The position numbers were made by a program, and so were the translations under genes. From NCBI GenBank assembly GCA_947305655.1, contig CAMZEA010000003.1, forward strand, positions 1 to 41,935: a stretch of 41,935 nt of DNA. Reading direction: 5' to 3'. Origin of the DNA: an uncultured Candidatus Saccharibacteria bacterium. Lineage in GTDB: Bacteria; Patescibacteriota; Saccharimonadia; Saccharimonadales; Saccharimonadaceae. The notes beneath the pieces are model-generated. The model was given only the letters and a program-made list of their open reading frames with translations, was not told where the DNA came from and made no database searches. This document shows, in pieces, positions 16,900-25,642 of the stretch. Numbering within the stretch: position 1 is the stretch's first letter; each line of letters begins with the position of its first letter.

Positions 16900-19800
16900 T
16901 TAGGCTTTTTCTAGGCTGATTGTTACGTTCTGCCCCTCGACCTTTACGATCTCGTCATGAGCATAGTTGCCCTCGCCGAGCTCGACCGCCAAGACCTCAT
17001 TCTTGAGCGTATCAACGTAGGCGGCCGGCACATCGCAGCTGACGAACAACTTAATTCTGTCATCAACGTTAAGCCCGGCATTTTTACGTGCAGCTTGAAC
17101 AAATCTAATGAGTTCGCGAACAAATCCCTCTTCGCGGAGCTCGTCAGTGAGCCTCTTATCAAGCGCTAACTCCTTACCGTGAACCACTTTCTTGACGTTC
17201 ACCTCGTCAGCAATAATTTGTTCATAGAACTCATCGAGCTGTTCGCCGCCATAAGTTAGGCTTGCAAGCGGCTGACGAACCTTGATTTGACCAAACTCAT
17301 CGTTACGGTCCATGCGAATTGCGAGGCCCTCAGTAATGATTGCGCGGCAACGAGCCATATCATCCAAGACCTTCTGATCAACCGAAACATTCTTTGGATA
17401 ATCAAGAAGATGAACAGATTCTCCTTCTTCGCCGCCAGTCATGTTCTGCCAGAGCTCCTCAGCGAGGAATGGTACGAATGGCGCCACGACCTCAGCAAAC
17501 TTCTTGAGCACCATGTAAAGCGTCCAGTACGCCTCTGCCTTATCGTTATCATCCTCAGACTTCCAAAAGCGACGACGGGAGCGACGCACGAACCAGTTCG
17601 AAAGATCATCAACAAACGGCAATACGCCCGCTAGCGCCTTCGGAATATTATATTGCTCCATGCCTTCGATAATCTCGCCCTTCACCTGATGGAGGCGCGA
17701 AATAATCCAGCGATCCAAAGGATTTTTAATCTCATCAAAGCCTTTACCAGCCGGTTTCCAGCTGTTCTTCGGATCCCAACCATCCACCTCGGCATACATC
17801 GTAAAGAAGTCGTAAACGTTCCAGACCATCGTAAGCTTGCGTGCGGCATCAGAAACATCCTTATCAATCAAGGCGAAGTCCTCGCCGGCGAGCACTGGGC
17901 TAGAAAGCATCACGAAGCGAAGCGCATCGGCAGAATACTGGTCCATGAGTACATTCGGATCAGTGTAGTTGCCGAGCGACTTACTCATCTTGCGACCGTC
18001 ATTACCGGCAAGCGTACCGGTCGTAATCACGTTCTTATAAGCCTTATCGCCGAAGAGCGCCGTGTTTACCGCATGAACATAGTAGAACCATGCGCGGACC
18101 TGACCAATATACTCGACGATGAAGTCTGCTGGATAATTCTTCTCAAACTTCTCCTTATTCTCAAATGGATAATGGAGCTGCGCGAACGGCATCGAGCCAG
18201 ATTCGAACCAGCAGTCGAGCACCTTGTCGACGCGCGTAAAGTGTTCGCCGTCGATATCAAACTCAACCGAGTCAATCCACGGACGATGGTAATCCTCGAG
18301 GCGCACACCAGAAAGCTCATAGAGCTCGTCGTAAGAACCGACAACTTTGAGCGTTCCCTTATCGCCGCGCCATACCGGCATCGCAGTCGCCCAGAAACGG
18401 TCACGAGAGAGGTTCCAATCTGGAGCCTGCTCGATGTTCTTTGCAAAGCGACCATGCTTGAGATGCTCTGGGAACCAATTAATATCCTCGTTCTTCTCGA
18501 GCATCAAAGGCTTGCTACCTTCAATATCGAAGAACCAGCTAGGAATTGCGCGATACATAATGCGCTGCTTGCTGCGCGGGTTGAATGGATATTCGTGCTT
18601 GATATATTCAATCTTCCAGATGATGCCCTTTTCTTCGAGACACTTTGCGATGAACTTATTAGCCGCCCAAACCTCGAGACCGTTCTCGTCCGTATCGCGG
18701 ACGCCAATCTCGTGGAGCTTTTCCGCCCACTCTGGGAAGTAATAGCCGTTATCGTCAATCGTATGACGAGTTGGAATCTTGTTTTTCTTGCCAAGCGCAA
18801 AGTCATCCTCGCCATAAGCCGGCGCAATATGAACAATGCCAGTACCGTCTTCGGCGCTGACAAAATCCGCCGCCCAAACCTTATGTGCGTTCTCGTCGCG
18901 AGCGATTTCGTCGTCCATCTTGAAGAGTGGCTCGTACTTTTTGCCAGCGAGATCCTTACCCTTGAAAGTCTTTTCTGGGGCTGCGTATGCTTCACCGAGC
19001 ACCTTCTCGGCTAACTTCGTAGCGAGAATTACTTTCTTACCATCGAGGCTATAGAGGCCATATTCAAGCTTATCGGAAACAGCGAGCGCCATATTGGCTG
19101 GCAAAGTCCAAGGCGTCGTCGTCCAAGCCATAATAAATTCATCAGAATCAGCGAGCTTGAATAGCGTAAATGCGCTCGGGTCAGTCACGGTCTGATACGC
19201 ATCGTTATCCATCGTGACCTCTGCCTTAGAAACAGGGGTGGCAAACTTCGTATCATACATCAAGACCTTCTCGCCTTCATAGATTTTGCCCTTCTCATAA
19301 AGCGTCTTAAACGCCCACCAAACCGATTCCATGAAGTCCTTATTCATGGTGCGGTAGCAGTTATCAAAATCTACCCAGCGGCCAATGCGGTCAATCGTGC
19401 CGCGCCAAGTCTCAGAGTTAGCAGCCATCGACTCGCGCGCCTTTATAATATAATCTTCTAGAGAAATCTTCGTACCGATATCGCGACGATCAGTGATGCC
19501 GAGCTGCTTTTCGACGAAATTCTCTGCCGGCAAACCGTGGCAGTCCCAACCCCAGCGGCGCTCGACGCGCTTGCCGTTCATTGTCCAATAACGAGGCACA
19601 GCATCCTTCACGACGGACGAAAGGAGAGTCCCGTGATGAGGCATGCCGGTAATGAATGGAGGGCCATCATAAAAAACATACGAGTTATCAATCGGGCGAT
19701 TTTCGACCGACTTTTCGAACGTCTTGTTCTTTTTCCAGAACTCCACAAGCGCCTTTTCATACTCGCTCGCACGACGTCGCACACCATATTTATATTTCAT
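16900..19800 (-). CDS. ileS: Isoleucyl-tRNA synthetase
   Basis: MKYKYGVRRRASEYEKALVEFWKKNKTFEKS...DGPPFITGMPHHGTLLSSVVKD...GRKMSKSLGNYTDP; SD AAGGAGAG upstream. Confidence 0.97.
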   Translation of the reverse strand: MKYKYGVRRRASEYEKALVEFWKKNKTFEKSVENRPIDNSYVFYDGPPFITGMPHHGTLLSSVVKDAVPRYWTMNGKRVERRWGWDCHGLPAENFVEKQLGITDRRDIGTKISLEDYIIKARESMAANSETWRGTIDRIGRWVDFDNCYRTMNKDFMESVWWAFKTLYEKGKIYEGEKVLMYDTKFATPVSKAEVTMDNDAYQTVTDPSAFTLFKLADSDEFIMAWTTTPWTLPANMALAVSDKLEYGLYSLDGKKVILATKLAEKVLGEAYAAPEKTFKGKDLAGKKYEPLFKMDDEIARDENAHKVWAADFVSAEDGTGIVHIAPAYGEDDFALGKKNKIPTRHTIDDNGYYFPEWAEKLHEIGVRDTDENGLEVWAANKFIAKCLEEKGIIWKIEYIKHEYPFNPRSKQRIMYRAIPSWFFDIEGSKPLMLEKNEDINWFPEHLKHGRFAKNIEQAPDWNLSRDRFWATAMPVWRGDKGTLKVVGSYDELYELSGVRLEDYHRPWIDSVEFDIDGEHFTRVDKVLDCWFESGSMPFAQLHYPFENKEKFEKNYPADFIVEYIGQVRAWFYYVHAVNTALFGDKAYKNVITTGTLAGNDGRKMSKSLGNYTDPNVLMDQYSADALRFVMLSSPVLAGEDFALIDKDVSDAARKLTMVWNVYDFFTMYAEVDGWDPKNSWKPAGKGFDEIKNPLDRWIISRLHQVKGEIIEGMEQYNIPKALAGVLPFVDDLSNWFVRRSRRRFWKSEDDNDKAEAYWTLYMVLKKFAEVVAPFVPFLAEELWQNMTGGEEGESVHLLDYPKNVSVDQKVLDDMARCRAIITEGLAIRMDRNDEFGQIKVRQPLASLTYGGEQLDEFYEQIIADEVNVKKVVHGKELALDKRLTDELREEGFVRELIRFVQAARKNAGLNVDDRIKLFVSCDVPAAYVDTLKNEVLAVELGEGNYAHDEIVKVEGQNVTISLEKA

Positions 19801-20018
19801 GTTCAGCTCTCCTTTCTTGTTGAACAAAAAAATTCCAACTTTCATTGGAACTCCTTGGAGCGGTACCATCCAATTTCTGAATCAATTGCGACCCAGCCCT
19901 TATTTCTATCTCTCACGCGGACTCACGAACGGTTCTACTCGACCTGTCTACTCGCAGTTGTAAAGACACGTCTTTCTTCCGTCAGCTCACAGTTGATCGC
20001 TGCTTATAACGCTTTTAT
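19801..20018 (-). promoter_or_regulatory. T-box leader of ileS (transcriptional antiterminator/terminator type)
   Basis: Minus strand ATTGGA-TGGTACC-GCTCC-AA-GGAG-TTCCAAT antiterminator with T-box core UGGUACCGC; competing terminator TTCCAA-tgaaag-TTGGAA-TTTTTTT (19825-19850); promoter TGGTATAAT at 20025-20033. Confidence 0.88.
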
Positions 20019-20060
20019 ACAAAAATTATACCACAATTATTCAATGCGCAACAAGCATAA

Positions 20061-20720
20061 TTATTTTTGCTTCTTTGCTATCACATACACGGCGTCATTT
20101 CCGTCTTCGCCAATCACGCCCTCCCCCTCTTCATGTTTTTCCGCCTCGTACTTTGTTTCAAAGCCATTGTCCTTAAGTAACTTATCGACGTAGGACTTAT
20201 CCATATAATTCATATATAGAATCCCGCGGCCTTCTTCTTTTAGGTACGGTTCGTCGACAAACTCCTCCCCCTCCCCTTTCTGATAAGACAGCAAGAAAAC
20301 TCCGCCGGCCTTTAACAAATCGCGGATATTTACAATCGTCTGCTCGAAATCTTCTTTCGGCAAATGGAAGAGCGAATAGACCGCAAAAACCGCACCAAAA
20401 GAATCGGCGTCAAAATGCGCCTTCACATTCATAATATCGTCAACGATATACGGGAATTCACCGTGCAGATCAAACGCCTTCTCTTTCATCTTGTTCGAAA
20501 AGTCTAAGCCCACATACTGATAGCCCTTCTTACTAAAGTGCGCATAAGTCCTACCAGTTCCGCAACCCAAATCAAGGATACTACCACCTTTGGGCAGGTA
20601 TTTTTCGAACTCGTCATAGATATCGAGATCTTCGATATACGAGCCGAACTCTTCGCCGTATTGCTCGGCGATCAAATCATAATCGCGTTTTACGCTTTTT
20701 CTCTTGTCTGCAGAATTCAT
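20061..20720 (-). CDS. Class I SAM-dependent methyltransferase
   Basis: SILDLGCGTGRTYAHFSKKGYQYVGLDFSNKM. Confidence 0.9.
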   Translation of the reverse strand: MNSADKRKSVKRDYDLIAEQYGEEFGSYIEDLDIYDEFEKYLPKGGSILDLGCGTGRTYAHFSKKGYQYVGLDFSNKMKEKAFDLHGEFPYIVDDIMNVKAHFDADSFGAVFAVYSLFHLPKEDFEQTIVNIRDLLKAGGVFLLSYQKGEGEEFVDEPYLKEEGRGILYMNYMDKSYVDKLLKDNGFETKYEAEKHEEGEGVIGEDGNDAVYVIAKKQK

Positions 20721-20727
20721 ATAGACA

Positions 20728-20988
20728 CTATATTAAATAATAATTGACATCGTCAATTCTCGGGAACATCGTTCCCCGCCACATTTGCAGTATTTTGCCG
20801 TCGTCGTCCAGTGCGATAATCGACGGATATTCTACGATATCGTATAGCCGACAAAGGCTTTCGCCCTCTATGCTGTCCGGACTCACACTCTCTGGCTCAC
20901 GCCCAGTCCTGCGCTTAAAATCGCCAAGCCACTCGGTTACTGCCCGAGAATAGTCTGCGTCATCACGCCAAATAATTACCACCCGCAT
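20728..20988 (-). CDS. Small thioredoxin-fold-like hypothetical protein
   Basis: 86 aa, MRVVIIWRDDADYSRAVTEWL...LYDIVEYPSIIALDDDGKILQMWRG resembles the C-terminal half of a thioredoxin fold; no CxxC. Confidence 0.55.
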   Translation of the reverse strand: MRVVIIWRDDADYSRAVTEWLGDFKRRTGREPESVSPDSIEGESLCRLYDIVEYPSIIALDDDGKILQMWRGTMFPRIDDVNYYLI

Positions 20989-20994
20989 TGAAAA

Positions 20995-21465
20995 TTACTC
21001 CTTTGCTGCTTTCTTTTTCATTCTTTCACGTTGTTCTGCAATGCTACGTTCAAGATCATCCAAAGTTTTGAATTCCTTGAACACGCTCGCAAAACGCACA
21101 TATGCCATTTCATTTGTGTCGGCAAGAACATCGAGAATCGTCTCGCCGATGAGACCAGACGGCACCTCATCCTTGCCAAAATCATAAATTTTCTCTTCTA
21201 CGAGATCGACTACATTCTGGACATCGAGATCGCTATTGAAATACTTACCGACAGAGTTGCGCACGGCTTTCATTAGCTTATCGCGATCAAAAGCCTCACG
21301 TGCACCAGAGCGCTTCTTTACCATCATGCCCGGGCGCTCGATGCGCTCGTAGGTAGTAAAGCGGTGTTTGCCGTCGAGCGAAACGCGGCGACGACGAATC
21401 ATCGTGCCATCCTGAGACTCACGGCTTTCGATAACCTTGCTTTCGCCAATTTTTAGATGGCTCAT
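20995..21465 (-). CDS. nrdR: NrdR-like transcriptional repressor, zinc-ribbon cysteines absent
   Basis: KVIESRESQDGTMIRRRRVSLDGKHRFTTYERIERPGMMVKKRSGAREAFDRDKLMKAVRNSVGK (ATP-cone); SD GGAGGGGG immediately upstream fixes the start. Confidence 0.9.
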   Translation of the reverse strand: MSHLKIGESKVIESRESQDGTMIRRRRVSLDGKHRFTTYERIERPGMMVKKRSGAREAFDRDKLMKAVRNSVGKYFNSDLDVQNVVDLVEEKIYDFGKDEVPSGLIGETILDVLADTNEMAYVRFASVFKEFKTLDDLERSIAEQRERMKKKAAKE

Positions 21466-21474
21466 CGCCCCCTC

Positions 21475-22698
21475 CTATTCCCTATTCTTTTTGCGACGGC
21501 GTAGGATTGCTGGGACATCATCGTCATCGTCATCGTTACGAATCTTGTCCCACATATTTACAGTTCCATTGTCCGTGAAGTCTGCGGCGCCCTGCGTCTC
21601 TGGCTGGATATCCTCGGCTTGACGAGCTGGCTCTTCGACCGGCATCGTGTTCACTGGATCAGCAACTACCTGAGAAGGCTCGCTGACCACTGGTTCCGGA
21701 GCAACGTAACCCTGCTGTGCGCGCGGATCGTCACTGTAATACTGCGAATCAAAGCCCGTAGCAACGACAGTAATGATAATCTCGTCTTCGAGCTCTGGGC
21801 GAATTGCAGCACCCCAAATGATATTTGCGTCTGGGCTAATGCTAGAGGTAACAAGCTGAGCAGCTTCGTTGATTTCGGACATTGAGAGGTCGTAGCCACC
21901 AATAACCGAGAGCAAGACGCCACGAGCGCCATCGATTGAAACCTCGATAAGTGGTGATTCGATAGCCTGCTGAGCAGCGATAACTGCGCGGTTTTCGCCA
22001 GATGCGCGACCAATACCCATAAGAGCGGAGCCTGCATCTTTCATAATAGAGCGGACATCGGCAAAGTCGAGGTTAACGAGACCATGCTCGGTAATGAGCT
22101 CAGAAATGCCCTGAACGCCCTGGAGTAATACGTCATCAGCAATCTTGAATGCTTCGAGAATTGGCGTACGCTGGTCAATCGTCTGGAGGAGACGATCGTT
22201 AGGAATCGTAATAAGCGCATCGACGTTGCGAGCCAAGCGCTCAATACCCCAATCGGCATTAGCCTTGCGTTTCTGACCTTCGAAGGAGAATGGCTTCGTC
22301 ACGACGCCAACAGTAAGAATGTTGAGTTTGCGCGCTTCTTCTGCCACAATGTAGCTCGCACCAGAACCAGTACCGCCACCGGCACCAAGCGTAATGAACG
22401 CCATGTCTGCGCCGTTAAGTGCTTCTTTGATCTCTTCGCGACTTTCGTCGGCTGCTTTTTCGCCAACACTTGGGTCAGCACCAGCGCCGAGGCCATTGGT
22501 CGTGTCATGACCAAGATGGACCTTCAAATCTGCCTTGGAATTATGCAAAGCCTGAGCATCGGTATTCATTGCGACTAGCTCGACGCCCTTTAGGCCGGCG
22601 TCGCGCATACGGTTGACGGCTGAGCCGCCGGCACCGCCGACACCAATAACTTTGATACTAGCTGTACTCTCCACCTCGCTCGGTTTTACTTCAGGCAT
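21475..22698 (-). CDS. ftsZ: Cell division protein FtsZ
   Basis: IKVIGVGGAGGSAVNRM...FITLGAGGGTGSGAS tubulin signature; start at MPEVKPSEV after GGAGG. Confidence 0.97.
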   Translation of the reverse strand: MPEVKPSEVESTASIKVIGVGGAGGSAVNRMRDAGLKGVELVAMNTDAQALHNSKADLKVHLGHDTTNGLGAGADPSVGEKAADESREEIKEALNGADMAFITLGAGGGTGSGASYIVAEEARKLNILTVGVVTKPFSFEGQKRKANADWGIERLARNVDALITIPNDRLLQTIDQRTPILEAFKIADDVLLQGVQGISELITEHGLVNLDFADVRSIMKDAGSALMGIGRASGENRAVIAAQQAIESPLIEVSIDGARGVLLSVIGGYDLSMSEINEAAQLVTSSISPDANIIWGAAIRPELEDEIIITVVATGFDSQYYSDDPRAQQGYVAPEPVVSEPSQVVADPVNTMPVEEPARQAEDIQPETQGAADFTDNGTVNMWDKIRNDDDDDDVPAILRRRKKNRE

Positions 22699-22798
22699 TT
22701 CTATCCTCCACATTTTCAAAAATACTTACCCCAAGTATAACACCGCTACAAAAACTAGTCTATACTTTCAGACAATTTTGTTATTCAACCAAATCTAG

Positions 22799-24040
22799 CT
22801 AGTCTTTGAAGGCCTTAAAGAAGCGCGAGAAGAAACCACCTTTTTTGTTCTTTTTGGTTTTCTTCACTTTACGGGCCTTGCCGCCATCGTCAAAATCGAG
22901 TCCACTACGCTCATTATCGCCAAGCATCAAGCCAATCGCAGTCGCAAATTCCGGCTTCAAAATGTCTTCACTCACGCCAATAATGCCGCTTGGTTGTGCA
23001 ATGCGCACAGCAAGCTCGACCTGTTTCCTAGCGAATACATCAAGTCCGCGCATCTTCGAAGCTCCGCCACAAAGTACGAGACCTTCCGGCAAACGACGAT
23101 CGTAGCCCGCAATCTGGAGCATCCTACGCACCGCCTCAAAGATTTCCTCGAGACGCGCCTCAACGACTTCATCGACCTCTTTGCGCTTGAAGTGATATTC
23201 CTCACGACCGCGCTTCACGATGATAGCCTTATCATTTTCACCCTTCACCGGCGAAGCGAAGCGAACCTTAATTTCCTCTGCGATATCCGGAACCGTAGCA
23301 AGCACCGTGGCGAGATCCTTCGTCACATCGTTGCCGCCGAGCGGAATTGTACCAACGAACTGCAATTCGCCTTCATCGAAGATAGCGAGGCTAGTTGTCG
23401 CACCGCCCATATCGAGAATGCCGACGCCGTTTTCGCGCTGAGCGCTATTGGTTACTGCACGAGCAGCCGCAATTGCGTTCGGCTCGAATGGGCCATGAGG
23501 CTCGACTGCTGCGCTCTGGCAAACCTTGCGCAAGTTTTCGCAATCTGGAATTAAAGCCGAAACAATGTTCGCCTTTAGCTCAAGACGCGCGCCATGCATG
23601 CCAAGTGGCTCATGAATGCCGCCCTGACCATCAAGAATATATTCATATGGGACTAAAGCTAGAGTTTCACGGTTCGCTGGGACTTTGCCTGCAACCGAAG
23701 TGTCTGCAATGCGGATAATATCATCTTCGTCAATTTCGTGTTCAGCCACGCCGACCGCAATCATGCCGTCAACTTTTGTGCTCGCGATATGCGTGCCGTT
23801 GATGCCGATCGTCGCCGAGTCGACTTTTACGCCACTCATGCTCTCGACCTTAGAAAGACATTCATCAATCGCCTTTGCTGGCGGAACCAATTCTTTTACG
23901 ATGCCACGACGCATGCCCTCAGAAGGCACTTCGCCATAGCCAATTACCGATACCTCTTCTCCTTTGACGGTACCAAGAACAGTCCGTACAAAATTTGTAC
24001 CGACGTCAATCCCCACCGCAAAACGCGCTTTATCTTCCAT
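22799..24040 (-). CDS. ftsA: Cell division protein FtsA
   Basis: FAVGIDVGTNFVRTVLG...GVGILDMGGATTSLAIFDEGEL...VLCGGASKMRGLD. Confidence 0.95.
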   Translation of the reverse strand: MEDKARFAVGIDVGTNFVRTVLGTVKGEEVSVIGYGEVPSEGMRRGIVKELVPPAKAIDECLSKVESMSGVKVDSATIGINGTHIASTKVDGMIAVGVAEHEIDEDDIIRIADTSVAGKVPANRETLALVPYEYILDGQGGIHEPLGMHGARLELKANIVSALIPDCENLRKVCQSAAVEPHGPFEPNAIAAARAVTNSAQRENGVGILDMGGATTSLAIFDEGELQFVGTIPLGGNDVTKDLATVLATVPDIAEEIKVRFASPVKGENDKAIIVKRGREEYHFKRKEVDEVVEARLEEIFEAVRRMLQIAGYDRRLPEGLVLCGGASKMRGLDVFARKQVELAVRIAQPSGIIGVSEDILKPEFATAIGLMLGDNERSGLDFDDGGKARKVKKTKKNKKGGFFSRFFKAFKD

Positions 24041-24062
24041 GATTTTATTGTAGCATATATGC

Positions 24063-24809
24063 TTATGCTTGTGTAAGAATTTCGTAACCGTCTTCAGTCA
24101 CCAAAATTGTGTGTTCAAAATGACAACCAAGCGAGCCATCCTTGAGACAAACCGTCCAGCCGTCATCCTCGTCCTCAACAATAATCGTATCCGGCTTGCC
24201 GAGGCTCGACATCGGCTCAATACAAATCGTATCGCCAGCCTTTAGCTCATAACCCTGCCCCTTCTTGCCGTAGTTTGGTACCTCTGGCGGCATATGCATG
24301 CTCTTACCGATACCGTGACCAACATAATTGCGAATCACGCCGAGCTTGCCCTTCTCGAGGGTCTTCTCGACTGCCGCACCAATATCTCCAAGCTTTGCGC
24401 CAGCCTTCACCTGTTCAATACCTTCGTAAAGCGAAGATTCTGTGAAGCTGAGCAAATGTTTTTGTGCCGCCGTCGGCTTGCCGATAATCATCGTAAAGGC
24501 CGAATCGACATAATACCCCTGGTATTTAATCACGAGATCGTAGCTAACCTTATCGCCCTCCTCGAACGGGATATCCTTTGGCGTGCCGTGAATCAACTCA
24601 TCATTGACGGAAATACAGATAGAGCCCGGAAAATTCACCTCTGGCTCATAGTAGGCAACGCTTGCGCCGGCGTCGAGAATCTTCTTCTCGACCCAGTCAC
24701 TCACCTCACGACCGGTCATACCGGCTTTTGTATAATCTTTGAGTTCAGCAAAAATCTGGGCCATAATCTTGCCGCCCGCGCGCATCGCTGAAATTTTCTT
24801 CTCATCCAT
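24063..24809 (-). CDS. map: Type I methionine aminopeptidase
   Basis: SICISVNDELIHGTP, YVGHGIGKSMHMPPEVPNYG, CIEPMSSLG. Confidence 0.95.
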   Translation of the reverse strand: MDEKKISAMRAGGKIMAQIFAELKDYTKAGMTGREVSDWVEKKILDAGASVAYYEPEVNFPGSICISVNDELIHGTPKDIPFEEGDKVSYDLVIKYQGYYVDSAFTMIIGKPTAAQKHLLSFTESSLYEGIEQVKAGAKLGDIGAAVEKTLEKGKLGVIRNYVGHGIGKSMHMPPEVPNYGKKGQGYELKAGDTICIEPMSSLGKPDTIIVEDEDDGWTVCLKDGSLGCHFEHTILVTEDGYEILTQA

Positions 24810-24812
24810 GGG

Positions 24813-25355
24813 TTATATTTTACCCCAATCTTTGAGAACTGTCTCTATTCTCTCGGTAACTTCCTCGACCGTGCCCACGCCGTCGACTTCAACGAGCTTG
24901 ATCCCGGCCTTGCCAAAAATCTCACGAATCATCTTAATCATATCCTCAAAAATCTGCCAACGCTTCTCAATCGCATCCGTCTTGTCATCGGCACGGCCAC
25001 GTTCCTCGAGACGCTTCCAGAGCTCCTCGTGCGGGACATTCAAAATAATAGCGCCATCAAGGTTTGCCGTGTCGCCATGCTCAACCATCCAGCGTGCCTG
25101 GTATTCGTCGCGCGGATAACCGTCAATAATCGCCTCCGTCTCGGCATATTCTGCCGCTTTCATCGCGTCGTGCATCATGTTCACGACGAAATTGTCATCG
25201 ACTAATTCGCCGGCCTTCATCGTCTCATTCATCGCTGGGTTATTCTGGTCGCGAAGGAGCTGACCAACCGACAGCCATTTCCAGCCATATTTTTCAGCCA
25301 AAATATTACCCTGTAAGGTTTTCCCGCTTCCTGCTGGTCCGAATAATGCTATCAT
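24813..25355 (-). CDS. adk: Adenylate kinase-like nucleoside monophosphate kinase
   Basis: MIALFGPAGSGKTLQGNILAEKYGW...IIDGYPRDEYQ...RGRADD. Confidence 0.82.
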   Translation of the reverse strand: MIALFGPAGSGKTLQGNILAEKYGWKWLSVGQLLRDQNNPAMNETMKAGELVDDNFVVNMMHDAMKAAEYAETEAIIDGYPRDEYQARWMVEHGDTANLDGAIILNVPHEELWKRLEERGRADDKTDAIEKRWQIFEDMIKMIREIFGKAGIKLVEVDGVGTVEEVTERIETVLKDWGKI

Positions 25356-25380
25356 CTTTTCTCCTTTTTATTTTTCCTTT

Positions 25381-25409
25381 AAAAATACCCCCAAGTAGAG
25401 GGTATTTTT
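25381..25409 (-). terminator. Terminator overlapping the rpsU stop codon
   Basis: aaaaataccctctacttgggggtattttt (minus). Confidence 0.8.
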
Positions 25410-25626
25410 ACTTAAGGCCTAACTTCATGCGTTCGGCTTTTTCGGCTTTGCGCTTATCGCGAAGAATCGCCTTGTTGCGACGTTCGCGCTTGGAGATTGG
25501 CTTGCTAAAACGCATGCTCTCCTTTGCTTCAGCCATCACGCCACTCTGAAGAACCTTGCGGTTGAAGCGACGAATAATGTTTTCGTTTGCTTCGTTCTGG
25601 TCTTTTCTAGTTACTTTGATTGCCAT
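25408..25626 (-). CDS. rpsU: 30S ribosomal protein bS21
   Basis: MAIKVTRKDQNEANENIIRRFNRKVLQSGVMAEAKESMRFSKPISKRERRNKA. Confidence 0.88.
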   Translation of the reverse strand: MAIKVTRKDQNEANENIIRRFNRKVLQSGVMAEAKESMRFSKPISKRERRNKAILRDKRKAEKAERMKLGLK

Positions 25627-25642
25627 ACTGCGCTTTATTCTA

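Noticed and set aside
17653-19014. 453-aa plus-strand ORF antisense to ileS (also 446 aa antisense to infB at 31956-33296 and 352 aa antisense to rpsA at 34696-35754)
   Set aside because: The opposite strand encodes unmistakable conserved proteins. The antisense frames are kept open by codon bias and lack SD/-10 signals or recognisable domains.
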